This document shows positions 54,381 to 64,000 of a stretch of DNA of 64,000 nucleotides, in pieces. Position 1 is the first letter of the stretch. Each line of letters begins with the position of its first letter. A program made the translations under genes and the position numbers. Source of the DNA: Streptomyces sp. TG1A-8. Lineage in GTDB: Bacteria; Actinomycetota; Actinomycetes; Streptomycetales; Streptomycetaceae. The notes beneath the pieces were generated by a model. The model searched no databases and was not told where the DNA came from. It saw nothing but the letters and a program-made list of their open reading frames with translations. The stretch lies in assembly GCF_030499535.1 (NCBI RefSeq), contig NZ_JASTLB010000001.1, positions 3,596,001-3,660,000 on the forward strand. Reading direction: 5' to 3'.

Positions 54381-54464
54381 TGCGCGAGGGGGGAGTTGAA
54401 CCCCCACGCCCTTTCGGGCACTGGAACCTGAATCCAGCGCGTCTGCCTATTCCGCCACCCGCGC
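54381..54464 (-). tRNA. tRNA-Leu (anticodon CAG)
   Basis: 84-nt class II tRNA: acceptor GCGCGGG/CTCGCGC with one mismatch-tolerant end, D arm starting TGGCGGAATAGGCAGACGCG, anticodon loop TTCAGGT within CTGGA/TCCAG, long variable arm GCCCGAAAGGGC, and T arm with GTTCAACTC. CCA is not encoded. Terminator directly downstream. Confidence 0.93.
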
Positions 54465-54868
54465 ATTGGGTGTGTCTTCCGGTTCCTCCCTTTCGGGGCG
54501 GCCCCTTCCGACACGCAGAACATTAGCACGTCGCAGGGGGTGGATTCACATCCCTTCCGGGGGGCCCCGGAAGGGAACGGGCGGCGCCGGCCCCCGCGCG
54601 GCACCCTCGTACCAGGCGGTATCCGTCCGCGTATCAACCTCGTACCGGTCCCGGTCATCTCACCGGGAGGCGGACCGGGTCCACAGCCGGGTGCGGGACA
54701 CTGGTCGTGGGCCGCCTCTACGATCCTTGCCGGGAGGAGTTCGAAGGGAGGCCGCTGAGGGAACCGGCTGATTGCCGGGCGCGTAGATACGATCAGTGGG
54801 CAGTACCGGGCAAGGCAGCAGTACCGAACACGACACGGCAAGAACGGCAGCGACGGAGGAGGTGCCCC
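54465..54868. other. divergent upstream region of tRNA-Leu and fhaA
   Basis: 404 bp without a gene. It must contain promoters for the leftward tRNA and the rightward fhaA operon; TAGATACGAT at 54785-54794 is a reasonable -10 region for fhaA, but no clear -35 fits it. Confidence 0.4.
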
Positions 54869-55720
54869 GTGGGAGTCCTGAAGAAGTTCGAGCAGCGTCT
54901 CGAAGGTCTGGTCAACGGCACCTTCGCCAAGGTCTTCAAGTCCGAGGTCCAGCCCGTGGAGATCGCCGGTGCGCTCCAGCGGGAGTGCGACAACAACGCC
55001 ACCATCTGGAACCGCGACCGCACCGTCGTCCCCAACGACTTCATCGTGGAGCTGAGCGCCCCGGACCACGAGCGCCTCAGTCCCTACTCCGGCCAGCTCG
55101 GCGACGAGCTGGCCGGCATGGTGCGCGACTACGCCAAGCAGCAGCGCTACACCTTCATGGGCCCGATCAAGGTCCACCTGGAGAAGGCCGACGACCTCGA
55201 CACCGGGCTGTACCGGGTGCGCTCGCGCACCCTCGCCTCCTCCGCCAGCCAGCAGGGCGCCGCGCCCGCGGCCCCGGACGCCCGGCCGGGCGCGCCGGGC
55301 GGCTACGGCTACCCGCCCGCCCCGCCCGCCGGAGCGCCCCCGATGCCGGCCGCGCCGCCGCCCGGCGCCCGCCCCGGCGGCTACGGCTATCCCCAGCCCG
55401 CCACCCAGCGGCCGGCGGCCGCGCCGATGGGCGGCGGACGCACCCGCTACTGGATCGAGATCAACGGCACCCGCCACCAGATCTCCCGCCCGACCCTGGT
55501 GCTGGGCCGCAGCACCGAGGCCGACGTGCGGATCGACGACCCCGGCGTCTCGCGCCGGCACTGCGAGATCCGGACCGGAACGCCCTCGACGATCCAGGAT
55601 CTCGGCTCCACCAACGGCATCGTGGTGGACGGGCAGCACACCACCCGCGCTACGCTCCGCGACGGCTCGCGGATCGTCGTGGGCAGCACCACCGTTATCT
55701 ATAGGCAAGCCGAAGGGTGA
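54869..55720 (+). CDS. fhaA: FhaA-like protein (DUF3662 plus FHA domain)
   Basis: 283 aa. N-terminal DUF3662 domain (VLKKFEQRLEGLVNGTFAKVFKSEVQPVEIAGALQRECDNNA..., ~1-125), a Gly/Pro/Tyr-rich linker, and a C-terminal FHA domain (LVLGRSTEADVRIDDPGVSRRHCEI...STIQDLGSTNGIVVDG) that binds phosphothreonine. It is probably phosphorylated by or docks to PknB to regulate cell-wall assembly. GTG 54869 follows GGAGGAGG. First gene of the cluster. Confidence 0.9.
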   Translation: MGVLKKFEQRLEGLVNGTFAKVFKSEVQPVEIAGALQRECDNNATIWNRDRTVVPNDFIVELSAPDHERLSPYSGQLGDELAGMVRDYAKQQRYTFMGPIKVHLEKADDLDTGLYRVRSRTLASSASQQGAAPAAPDARPGAPGGYGYPPAPPAGAPPMPAAPPPGARPGGYGYPQPATQRPAAAPMGGGRTRYWIEINGTRHQISRPTLVLGRSTEADVRIDDPGVSRRHCEIRTGTPSTIQDLGSTNGIVVDGQHTTRATLRDGSRIVVGSTTVIYRQAEG

Positions 55721-55730
55721 AGCGGGGGCA

Positions 55731-56249
55731 ATGTCAGAGCTGACCCTCACGGTCATGCGGCTGGGTTTCCTGGCCGTACTGTGGCTGTTCGTGATCGTGG
55801 CCGTGCAGGTCATCCGGAGCGACCTGTTCGGAACGCGCGTCACCCAGCGGGGATCGCGTAGGGAGGCGGCGCGCCCGCAGCAGGCGGCCCGGCACCAGGC
55901 CGCGCCCCCGCCGCAGCGCGGCCAGCAGGGCGGTGGCGGCCGGCGCGGTCGCAACGCCCCCACCAAGCTCGTGGTGACCGAAGGCACCCTGACCGGCACC
56001 ACGGTCGCGCTGCAGGGCCAGACCATCACCCTGGGCCGGGCGCACGACTCGACGATCGTGCTGGACGACGACTACGCCTCCAGTCGCCATGCCAGGATCT
56101 ACCCGGACCAGGGCGGCCGGTGGATCGTCGAGGACCTCGGCTCCACCAACGGCACCTACCTGGACCGGTCCCGGCTGACGACTCCCACACCGATCCCGCT
56201 GGGCGCCCCGATCCGCATCGGCAAAACCGTCATCGAGCTGCGGAAGTAG
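55731..56249 (+). CDS. fhaB: FhaB/FipA-like membrane FHA protein
   Basis: 172 aa. An N-terminal membrane helix (VMRLGFLAVLWLFVIVAVQVI, ~8-28), an Arg/Gln/Gly linker, and an FHA domain (ITLGRAHDSTIVLDDDYASSRHARIY...EDLGSTNGTYLDRSRL). Links kinase signalling to the division/elongation machinery. It starts 10 bp after fhaA. Confidence 0.9.
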   Translation: MSELTLTVMRLGFLAVLWLFVIVAVQVIRSDLFGTRVTQRGSRREAARPQQAARHQAAPPPQRGQQGGGGRRGRNAPTKLVVTEGTLTGTTVALQGQTITLGRAHDSTIVLDDDYASSRHARIYPDQGGRWIVEDLGSTNGTYLDRSRLTTPTPIPLGAPIRIGKTVIELRK

Positions 56250-56389
56250 TGCTACGTCATGAGTGAGCGCGAGCGGAGCGAGCACACAGCGGCGGACCGC
56301 ACCCCGGTCTCCGGCGCGCTCCCGACCGGAGGGTGGGCAGTGTGGCTCGACACGACCGGCTGTACCCGGAGCCGACGGGCGAGGTGCGC

Positions 56390-57928
56390 ATGAGTCTGTC
56401 ACTGCGCTTTGCCGCCGGATCGCACAAGGGCATGATCCGTGAGGGCAACGAGGACTCCGGGTACGCCGGTCCGCGCCTGCTGGCCATCGCCGACGGCATG
56501 GGCGGGCAGGCGGCCGGCGAGGTCGCCTCCTCCGAGGTGATCTCCACCCTGGTCACGCTCGACGACGACGTGCCCGGCTCCGACATCCTCACCTCGCTGG
56601 GGCACGCGGTGCAGCGCGCCAACGACCAGCTGCGCGCCATGGTCGAGGAGGACCCCCAGCTGGAGGGCATGGGCACCACGCTCACCGCCCTGCTCTGGAC
56701 CGGCCAGCGACTCGGCCTCGTCCACGTCGGCGACTCGCGCGCCTACCTGCTGCGCGACGGCGTGCTCACGCAGATCACCCAGGACCACACCTGGGTGCAG
56801 CGCCTGGTCGACGAGGGCCGCATCACCGAGGAGGAGGCCAGCACTCACCCGCAGCGCGCCCTGCTCATGCGCGCCCTGGGCAGCGGCGAGCACGTCGAAC
56901 CCGACCTGTCCATCCGCGAGGTGCGGGCCGGCGACCGCTACCTGATCTGCTCCGACGGCCTGTCCGGCGTCGTCTCCCACCAGACGATGCAAGAGGCCCT
57001 CTCCAGCTACCAGGGCCCGCAGGAGACCGTGCAGGAGCTGATCCAGCTCGCGCTGCGCGGCGGCGGCCCCGACAACATCACGGTCATCGTCGCCGACGTC
57101 CTCGACCTGGACACCGGTGACACCCTCGCCGGGCAGCTGTCCGACACCCCGGTCGTGGTCGGTGCCGTCGCCGAGAACCAGCACCACCTGCACGACAACG
57201 GCATCATGCAGACCCCGGCCGGCCGCGCCTCCCACCTCGGCCGCGGCCAGGGGCGGGGCGGCGGCGAGTTCGGCCCGCCCGGCTCGGGCGACACCACCGG
57301 CTACATCCCCGCCGGCGGCTTCGGCGACTACGGCGACGACGACCTCACCAAGCCCCGCAAGAACCGCCGGTGGCTGAAGAGGTCCTGCTACGGCGTCCTC
57401 GCCCTCGCCGTCATCGGCGGCGGCCTGTACGGCGGTTACCGCTGGACGCAGACGCAGTACTACGTCGGTGCGAACGGCGAGCACGTGGCGCTGTACCGCG
57501 GCATCAGCCAGGACCTGGCCTGGGTGTCGCTGTCGAAGGTCGAGAAGGACCACCCCGAGATCGAACTCAAGTACCTGCCGCCCTACCAGCAGAAGCAGGT
57601 CAAGAACACGATCACCGCGGGTGGACTGCGGCAGGCCCGGACGAAGATCGACGCGCTGGCCGTGCAGGCGTCGGCGTGCAGGAAGCAGGCGGAGCGCGCC
57701 GCGGCCGACGAGCAGAACGCCAAGGCGGGCCTGGACAGGACGGGGGACACCGCGGGAACCACCCGCACCTCCCTCGCGTCCGAGGCGTCGCCGTCGCCGG
57801 ACCCGTCGTCGACGTCCTCCGCCACGCCCCCGAAGTCCCCGTCCCCGTCCGCGACCGCCACTCCCCAGCCCGGCCCGAGCCTCTCCGAGGGTGAGCAGAA
57901 GGTCGTCGATCAGTGCGGCAAGCAGTAG
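56390..57928 (+). CDS. pstP: PP2C-family protein phosphatase (PstP-like)
   Basis: 512 aa. Cytoplasmic PP2C domain (~1-240) with metal-binding IREGNEDSGYAG, LLAIADGMGGQAAGE, HVGDSRAYLLRDG and GGGPDNITVIVAD. Then a linker, one membrane helix (~332-352, GVLALAVIGGGLYGGYRW), an extracellular region and a Ser/Pro-rich tail. It dephosphorylates PknB and its substrates. ATG 56390 follows GAGGTG; GTG 56342 in frame would add 16 residues (ARHDRLYPEPTGEVR). Confidence 0.92.
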   Translation: MSLSLRFAAGSHKGMIREGNEDSGYAGPRLLAIADGMGGQAAGEVASSEVISTLVTLDDDVPGSDILTSLGHAVQRANDQLRAMVEEDPQLEGMGTTLTALLWTGQRLGLVHVGDSRAYLLRDGVLTQITQDHTWVQRLVDEGRITEEEASTHPQRALLMRALGSGEHVEPDLSIREVRAGDRYLICSDGLSGVVSHQTMQEALSSYQGPQETVQELIQLALRGGGPDNITVIVADVLDLDTGDTLAGQLSDTPVVVGAVAENQHHLHDNGIMQTPAGRASHLGRGQGRGGGEFGPPGSGDTTGYIPAGGFGDYGDDDLTKPRKNRRWLKRSCYGVLALAVIGGGLYGGYRWTQTQYYVGANGEHVALYRGISQDLAWVSLSKVEKDHPEIELKYLPPYQQKQVKNTITAGGLRQARTKIDALAVQASACRKQAERAAADEQNAKAGLDRTGDTAGTTRTSLASEASPSPDPSSTSSATPPKSPSPSATATPQPGPSLSEGEQKVVDQCGKQ

Positions 57929-57955
57929 GCACGCCGTGAGAGGCCCCGTCACGTC

Positions 57956-59401
57956 ATGAGCAGTACTACGAACCCGCCGACGCACCACACGTCCACGATC
58001 GGCTCGATCGGCACGCCGAGCCGCCGCAACACCGAGCTGGCCCTGCTGATCTTCGCGGTGGCCATCCCGGTGTTCGCCTACGCCAACGTGGGCCTGGCCC
58101 TCAACGACCAGGTACCCGCCGGGCTGCTGAGCTACGGCCTGGGCCTCGGCCTGCTGGCCGGCGTCGCCCACCTCGTCGTACGGAAGTTCGCCCCGTACGC
58201 GGACCCGCTGCTGCTGCCGCTCGCCACCCTGCTCAACGGGCTCGGCCTGGTCGCCATCTGGCGGCTGGACCAGTCCAAGCTGCTGCAGAGCCTCGGCGTC
58301 GCCGGCGGCAAGGCGACCAACCAGCTGATCTACACCGCGCTGGGCATCGCGCTGTTCGTCGCCGCGCTGATCTTCCTCAAGGACCACCGCACCCTGCAGC
58401 GCTACACGTACATCTCCATGGCGGCGGCGCTGTTCCTGCTGCTGCTGCCACTGGTGCCGGGACTCGGCGCCAACGTGTACGGCGCCAAGATCTGGATCCA
58501 GATCGGCAGCTTCACCATCCAGCCCGGCGAGTTCGCCAAGATCGTGCTGGCGGTGTTCTTCGCCGGCTACCTGATGGTCAAGCGGGACGCGCTGGCCCTG
58601 GCCAGCCGCCGCTTCATGGGGCTGTACCTGCCGCGCGGCCGGGACCTCGGCCCGATCCTCGTCGTCTGGGCGATCTCGATCCTGATCCTCGTCTTCGAGA
58701 CCGACCTGGGCACCTCGCTGCTCTTCTTCGGCATGTTCGTGATCATGCTGTACGTCGCCACCGAGCGGACCAGCTGGATCGTGTTCGGCCTGCTGATGTC
58801 CGCGGTCGGCGCCGTCGGCGTGGCCAGCTTCGAGCCGCACATCCAGACCCGTGTGCAGGCCTGGCTCGACCCGCTGCGCGAGTACAAGCTCAGCCGCTCC
58901 GGCTCCAGCGACGGCATCCTGCACTCCGAGCAGGCCATGCAGGCCCTGTGGGCGTTCGGCTCCGGCGGCACCCTCGGCACCGGCTGGGGCCAGGGCCACT
59001 CCGAGCTGATCCGGTTCGCCGCCAACTCCGACTTCATCCTCGCCACCTTCGGCGAGGAGCTGGGCCTCGCCGGCATCATGGCGATCCTGCTGATCTACGG
59101 CCTGATCGCGGAGCGCGGCGTGCGCACCGCCCTCGCCGCCCGCGACCCGTTCGGCAAGCTGCTCGCCATCGGCCTGTCCGGTGCCTTCGCCCTCCAGGTC
59201 TTCGTCGTCGCCGGCGGTGTGATGGGCCTCATCCCGCTGACCGGCATGACGATGCCGTTCCTGGCGTACGGCGGTTCCTCCGTGATCGCCAACTGGGCGC
59301 TCATCGGCATCCTGGTCCGCATCAGCGACACCGCCCGCCGCCCGGCGCCCGCTCCCGCCGCCAACCCCGACGCCGAGATGACCCAGGTAGTGCGCCCGTG
59401 A
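57956..59401 (+). CDS. rodA: SEDS peptidoglycan polymerase, FtsW/RodA family
   Basis: 481-aa membrane protein with about ten helices and SEDS signatures (KIWIQIGSFTIQPGEFAKIVLAVFFAGYL; FETDLGTSLLFFGMFVIMLY; GTGWGQGHSELIRFAANSDFILATFGEELG; PLTGMTMPFLAYGGSS). It polymerises glycan strands together with the class B PBP encoded next. The stop overlaps pbpA (GTGA). Confidence 0.92.
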   Translation: MSSTTNPPTHHTSTIGSIGTPSRRNTELALLIFAVAIPVFAYANVGLALNDQVPAGLLSYGLGLGLLAGVAHLVVRKFAPYADPLLLPLATLLNGLGLVAIWRLDQSKLLQSLGVAGGKATNQLIYTALGIALFVAALIFLKDHRTLQRYTYISMAAALFLLLLPLVPGLGANVYGAKIWIQIGSFTIQPGEFAKIVLAVFFAGYLMVKRDALALASRRFMGLYLPRGRDLGPILVVWAISILILVFETDLGTSLLFFGMFVIMLYVATERTSWIVFGLLMSAVGAVGVASFEPHIQTRVQAWLDPLREYKLSRSGSSDGILHSEQAMQALWAFGSGGTLGTGWGQGHSELIRFAANSDFILATFGEELGLAGIMAILLIYGLIAERGVRTALAARDPFGKLLAIGLSGAFALQVFVVAGGVMGLIPLTGMTMPFLAYGGSSVIANWALIGILVRISDTARRPAPAPAANPDAEMTQVVRP

Positions 59402-60873
59402 ACAAGCCCCTGCGCCGCATCGCGATCTTCTGTGGACTCCTCGTCCTGGCCCTGCTGATCCGTGACAACTGGCTCCAGTACGTCAAGGCCGACGAACTGC
59501 GCACCGACACCGACAACCGCCGTGTCGCCATCGAGCGGTACGCGAACCCGCGCGGCGACATCATCGTCGACGGCGACCCCATAACCGGTTCCGTCGAGTC
59601 CAAGAGCGGCGACTTCAAGTACAAGCGCACCTACAAGAACGGGCCCATGTGGGCCCCGGTCACCGGTTACTCCTCCCAGGCCTTCGACGGCAGCCAGCTG
59701 GAGAAGATCGAGGACGGCATCCTCACCGGCAACGACGACCGGCTCTTCTTCCGCAACACGCTCGACATGATCACGGGCAAGCAGAAGGAGGGCGGCAACG
59801 TCGTCACCACGCTCAACGCCGCCGCGCAGAAGGCCGCCTACGACGGCCTGAAGGCGCAGGGCGGCAAGGGCGCCGTGGTCGCCCTCGACCCGTCCACCGG
59901 CAAGATCCTCGCGCTGGCCTCCTACCCGTCGTACGACCCCTCGTCCTTCGCGGGCAACTCCGACTCGGACGCCAAGGCCTGGAACAAGCTCCAGAAGAAG
60001 AACAGCCCGTCGGACCCGATGCTGAACCGGGCGCTGCGCGAGACCTACCCGCCGGGCTCCACCTTCAAGGTGGTCACGGCGGCGGCCGCGCTGGAGAACG
60101 GGCTGTACACCAACGCGGACACTCCGACCGGTTCACCGGATCCGTGGATCATGCCCGGCACGACGAAGCCGCTGGAGAACGAGGGACACATCTACTGCAA
60201 GAACGTCACCATGCGGGAAGCACTGCGTATCTCCTGCAATTCCGTCTTCGGCAAGATCGGCGCCGACCTCGGCAACGACAAGATGCTGGCCGAGGCGAAG
60301 AAGTTCGGCTTCGACTCCGAGCAGTTCACCCCGGTCCGCTCCAACGCGTCGGTGTTCTCCGACAACATGAACCAGTCGCAGACCGCGCTGTCCTCCATCG
60401 GCCAGTTCAACACCGCCGCCACCCCGCTGCAGATGGCCATGGTCGCCTCCGCGGTCGCCAACGACGGCAAGCTGATGAAGCCGTACATGGTCGACGAGCT
60501 GCAGTCCTCCAACCTCGACCCGATCACCAAGACCGAGCCGGAGGAGCTGAGCCGGCCGCTGTCGCCGAAGAACGCGCAGATCCTGCAGTCGATGATGGAG
60601 ACGGTCGTCAAGAAGGGCACGGGCACGAACGCCCAGATCCCCGGGGTCACCGTCGGCGGCAAGACCGGTACCGCCCAGCACGGCGTGGAGAACAGCGAGA
60701 ACCCGTACGCGTGGTTCATCTCCTTCGCCAAGCTCGCCGACGGCAGTTCGCCCGTCGCCGTGGCCGTGGTGGTCGAGGACGACAACGCCAACCGCAATGA
60801 CATCTCCGGCGGCGGCCTGGCCGCACCGATCGCGAAGAACGTCATGAAGGCGGTCGTCGACTCCAAGAAGTGA
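59398..60873 (+). CDS. pbpA: penicillin-binding protein PbpA (class B transpeptidase)
   Basis: 491 aa. An N-terminal membrane anchor (RIAIFCGLLVLALLI), a dimerisation region (RGDIIVDGDPITGS) and a transpeptidase domain with YPPGSTFKVVTA (Ser ~221), ISCNSVF (SxN-type motif, ~279) and GKTGTAQ (~421). It crosslinks peptidoglycan as the partner of the upstream SEDS protein. GTG 59398 is coupled to the rodA stop. Confidence 0.93.
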   Translation: MNKPLRRIAIFCGLLVLALLIRDNWLQYVKADELRTDTDNRRVAIERYANPRGDIIVDGDPITGSVESKSGDFKYKRTYKNGPMWAPVTGYSSQAFDGSQLEKIEDGILTGNDDRLFFRNTLDMITGKQKEGGNVVTTLNAAAQKAAYDGLKAQGGKGAVVALDPSTGKILALASYPSYDPSSFAGNSDSDAKAWNKLQKKNSPSDPMLNRALRETYPPGSTFKVVTAAAALENGLYTNADTPTGSPDPWIMPGTTKPLENEGHIYCKNVTMREALRISCNSVFGKIGADLGNDKMLAEAKKFGFDSEQFTPVRSNASVFSDNMNQSQTALSSIGQFNTAATPLQMAMVASAVANDGKLMKPYMVDELQSSNLDPITKTEPEELSRPLSPKNAQILQSMMETVVKKGTGTNAQIPGVTVGGKTGTAQHGVENSENPYAWFISFAKLADGSSPVAVAVVVEDDNANRNDISGGGLAAPIAKNVMKAVVDSKK

Positions 60874-61044
60874 CTCCGCTCACGTCCCCTTCACATCGCC
60901 GCACGTTGCGATACCGGTCCTGTATCGGGTTCCGGGCTTGGCCAGGTCACACAGAACGAGCCGGGTACGGTAGGCCCGGACGGCAGCCTCCGGCCGCACA
61001 CAGACGTGGCGGCCGGGACCGACGGAGAGGGCTGGTAGGTAGCT

Positions 61045-63045
<2,001 letters not shown>

Positions 63046-63058
63046 CCCGGCGCACACC

Positions 63059-63105
63059 ACACGGGCGGGCCCCCGCCGGCGGTTGCCGGCGGGGGCCCGC
63101 CCGTG
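63059..63105. terminator. bidirectional terminator between pknB and sortase
   Basis: A 21-bp perfect stem CACGGGCGGGCCCCCGCCGGC with its complement around a GGTT loop, between converging genes. No T-run on either side, as common in Streptomyces. Confidence 0.85.
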
Positions 63106-63855
63106 TCAGCGCAGTTCCTCCGGCGGGGTCCGCTCGCCGTCCACCCTGTCGACCCGGACCAGCTCGCCCCACACCACGTACCGGTACCGGCTCGTGTACA
63201 CCGGCGTGCACGTCGTCAGGGTGATGTAGTGGCCCGGCTTCCTCCGCCCGGACTCCCTGGGGACCGGGGAGAGGACCTTGACGTTGTACTTCGAGGTCTC
63301 CGGGAGGATCGAGTACACCTTGTAGACGTACCAGTCGTCCTTCGTCTCGAAGACGATCGGGTCGCCCTTCCTGAGCCTGTCGATGTTGTGGAACTTGGCG
63401 CCGTGGCCGTCCCGGTGGGCGGCGAGGGCGAAGTTGCCGTCCTTGCCGGTCATGGGGAGCGCGGCCTTGACCGGGTCGGTGTAGTAGCCGGCGACGCCGT
63501 CGTCGAGGACGCCGGTGCCGGTGCCCTTCTCGACCAGGACCTCGCCGTTGTCCATCGCCGGCACGTGCAGGAAGCCGATGCCGTCCTTGGTGTCCAGGGC
63601 GCCGGGGCCCGAGGCCGGGGCCTGGGCCCAGTGGTCGCGGACCCGGTCGGCCCGCCGGTCCGCCTTGCGGTCCGCTATGACGTTGGTCCACCACAGGGAG
63701 TAGACGACGAACAGGCCCAGCACCAGGCCCGCCGTGATGAGGAGCTCGCCGAAGACGCTGACCGCGAGCGCGATCCGGCCGGGGGTGCGGCGGGGGGCGG
63801 GCGCCGCGCCGGGCGCGTCCGTGGGCTCTTCGGTGTCGTCGGCGGTCGCTGCCAC
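63106..63855 (-). CDS. class E sortase
   Basis: 249 aa. A Pro/Ala-rich cytoplasmic start, membrane helix (ELLITAGLVLGLFVVYSLWW, ~37-56) and a sortase domain with catalytic His in FALAAHRDGHG (~145), Cys in ITLTTCTPVYTSRY (~217) and Arg in SRYRYVVWG. Class E sortases of Streptomyces attach LAxTG proteins (long chaplins) to the wall. Converges with pknB. Confidence 0.9.
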   Translation of the reverse strand: MAATADDTEEPTDAPGAAPAPRRTPGRIALAVSVFGELLITAGLVLGLFVVYSLWWTNVIADRKADRRADRVRDHWAQAPASGPGALDTKDGIGFLHVPAMDNGEVLVEKGTGTGVLDDGVAGYYTDPVKAALPMTGKDGNFALAAHRDGHGAKFHNIDRLRKGDPIVFETKDDWYVYKVYSILPETSKYNVKVLSPVPRESGRRKPGHYITLTTCTPVYTSRYRYVVWGELVRVDRVDGERTPPEELR

Positions 63856-63868
63856 AGTTCTCCAGCCC

Positions 63869-64000
63869 CTACTCGATGAGCGCGTCCGGCTTGCCCTTGC
63901 TGCGCGGGCGTTCCTCGACCATCTTGCCCCAGACGATCAGCCGGTACTTGCTGGTGAACTCCGGCGTGCAGGTGGTGAGGGTGATGTAGCGGCCCGGCCG
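63869..64000 (-). CDS. second class E sortase, C-terminal part only
   Basis: 43 codons before the stop at 63869: RPGRYITLTTCTPEFTSKYRLIVWGKMVEERPRSKGKPDALIE. It holds the catalytic TTCTP cysteine and KYRLIVWG arginine. The gap to the next sortase is 13 bp, so it is a tandem pair. The rest lies outside the window. Confidence 0.88.
   Translation of the reverse strand, partial: RPGRYITLTTCTPEFTSKYRLIVWGKMVEERPRSKGKPDALIE

Noticed and set aside
53380..54407. Overlapping long frames on both strands between PLA2 and tRNA-Leu
   Set aside because: Low-complexity Ala/Pro/Arg/Gly content, no motif, no conserved start; cannot support a gene.

Overview
The window is very GC-rich actinobacterial DNA. 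Its gene content and order (bkdAB, paa genes, fhaA-fhaB-pstP-rodA-pbpA-pknB, class E sortases) point to a Streptomyces chromosome. A complete temperate siphophage of the phiC31 type, about 40.3 kb, is integrated in the middle.

Left host arm (1-11382): a branched-chain/pyruvate-type 2-oxo acid dehydrogenase E1 pair (beta partial, then alpha) with a divergent Lrp/AsnC regulator; a TetR regulator overlapping a PaaH/PaaC-type 3-hydroxyacyl-CoA dehydrogenase, with divergent paaN (phenylacetate catabolism); an overlapping leftward run of a DUF5819-like membrane protein, an HTTM membrane protein and a TrmH-family RNA methyltransferase; a rhodanese; a J-domain-like protein; and the 3' end of a DUF2252 gene.

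Prophage (11383-51697): the phage entered the DUF2252 gene. The 5' part of that gene is found again at 51698-52809. The order is serine integrase, tRNA-Lys, HNH nuclease, probable cos region, then the late genes (terminase, portal, protease, capsid, connectors, tail, lysis; to 31740). The early half follows: dNMP kinase, a phiC31-c-like nested repressor gene, RecB-type nuclease, a broken RNA ligase, a gp3-like recombination directionality factor, primase-helicase, DNA polymerase A, a sigma-like protein, endonuclease VII, a strange tRNA-Arg-like gene, many small translationally coupled genes and two lipoproteins. All but one of the phage genes are on the + strand.

Three dispersed signal systems organise the prophage. 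(1) About 13 copies of a promoter-like element (consensus GGAATCCCCTCCGCTC) occur only before early genes and before the tRNA/HNH/cos block. (2) Twelve copies of an inverted repeat centred on ACTCTCAAGAGT are the likely repressor operators, as with the CIRs of phiC31; one sits between the -35 and -10 hexamers of a host-type promoter. (3) Terminators built on an AGCCCC...GGGGCT stem insulate the early cassettes. The sigma-like protein at 44433 is the natural candidate to read system 1. Two further unexplained structures are a pair of TGCANNNN iteron clusters around AT-rich DNA (13345-13433 and 34834-34953) and a tRNA-Arg-like gene with a 15-17 nt insertion in the anticodon loop.

Right host arm (52810-64000): a frameshifted secreted phospholipase A2, a ~0.9 kb stretch without a convincing gene, a tRNA-Leu, the fhaA-fhaB-pstP-rodA-pbpA-pknB cell-wall/signalling cluster, and two tandem class E sortases, the second cut by the window end.
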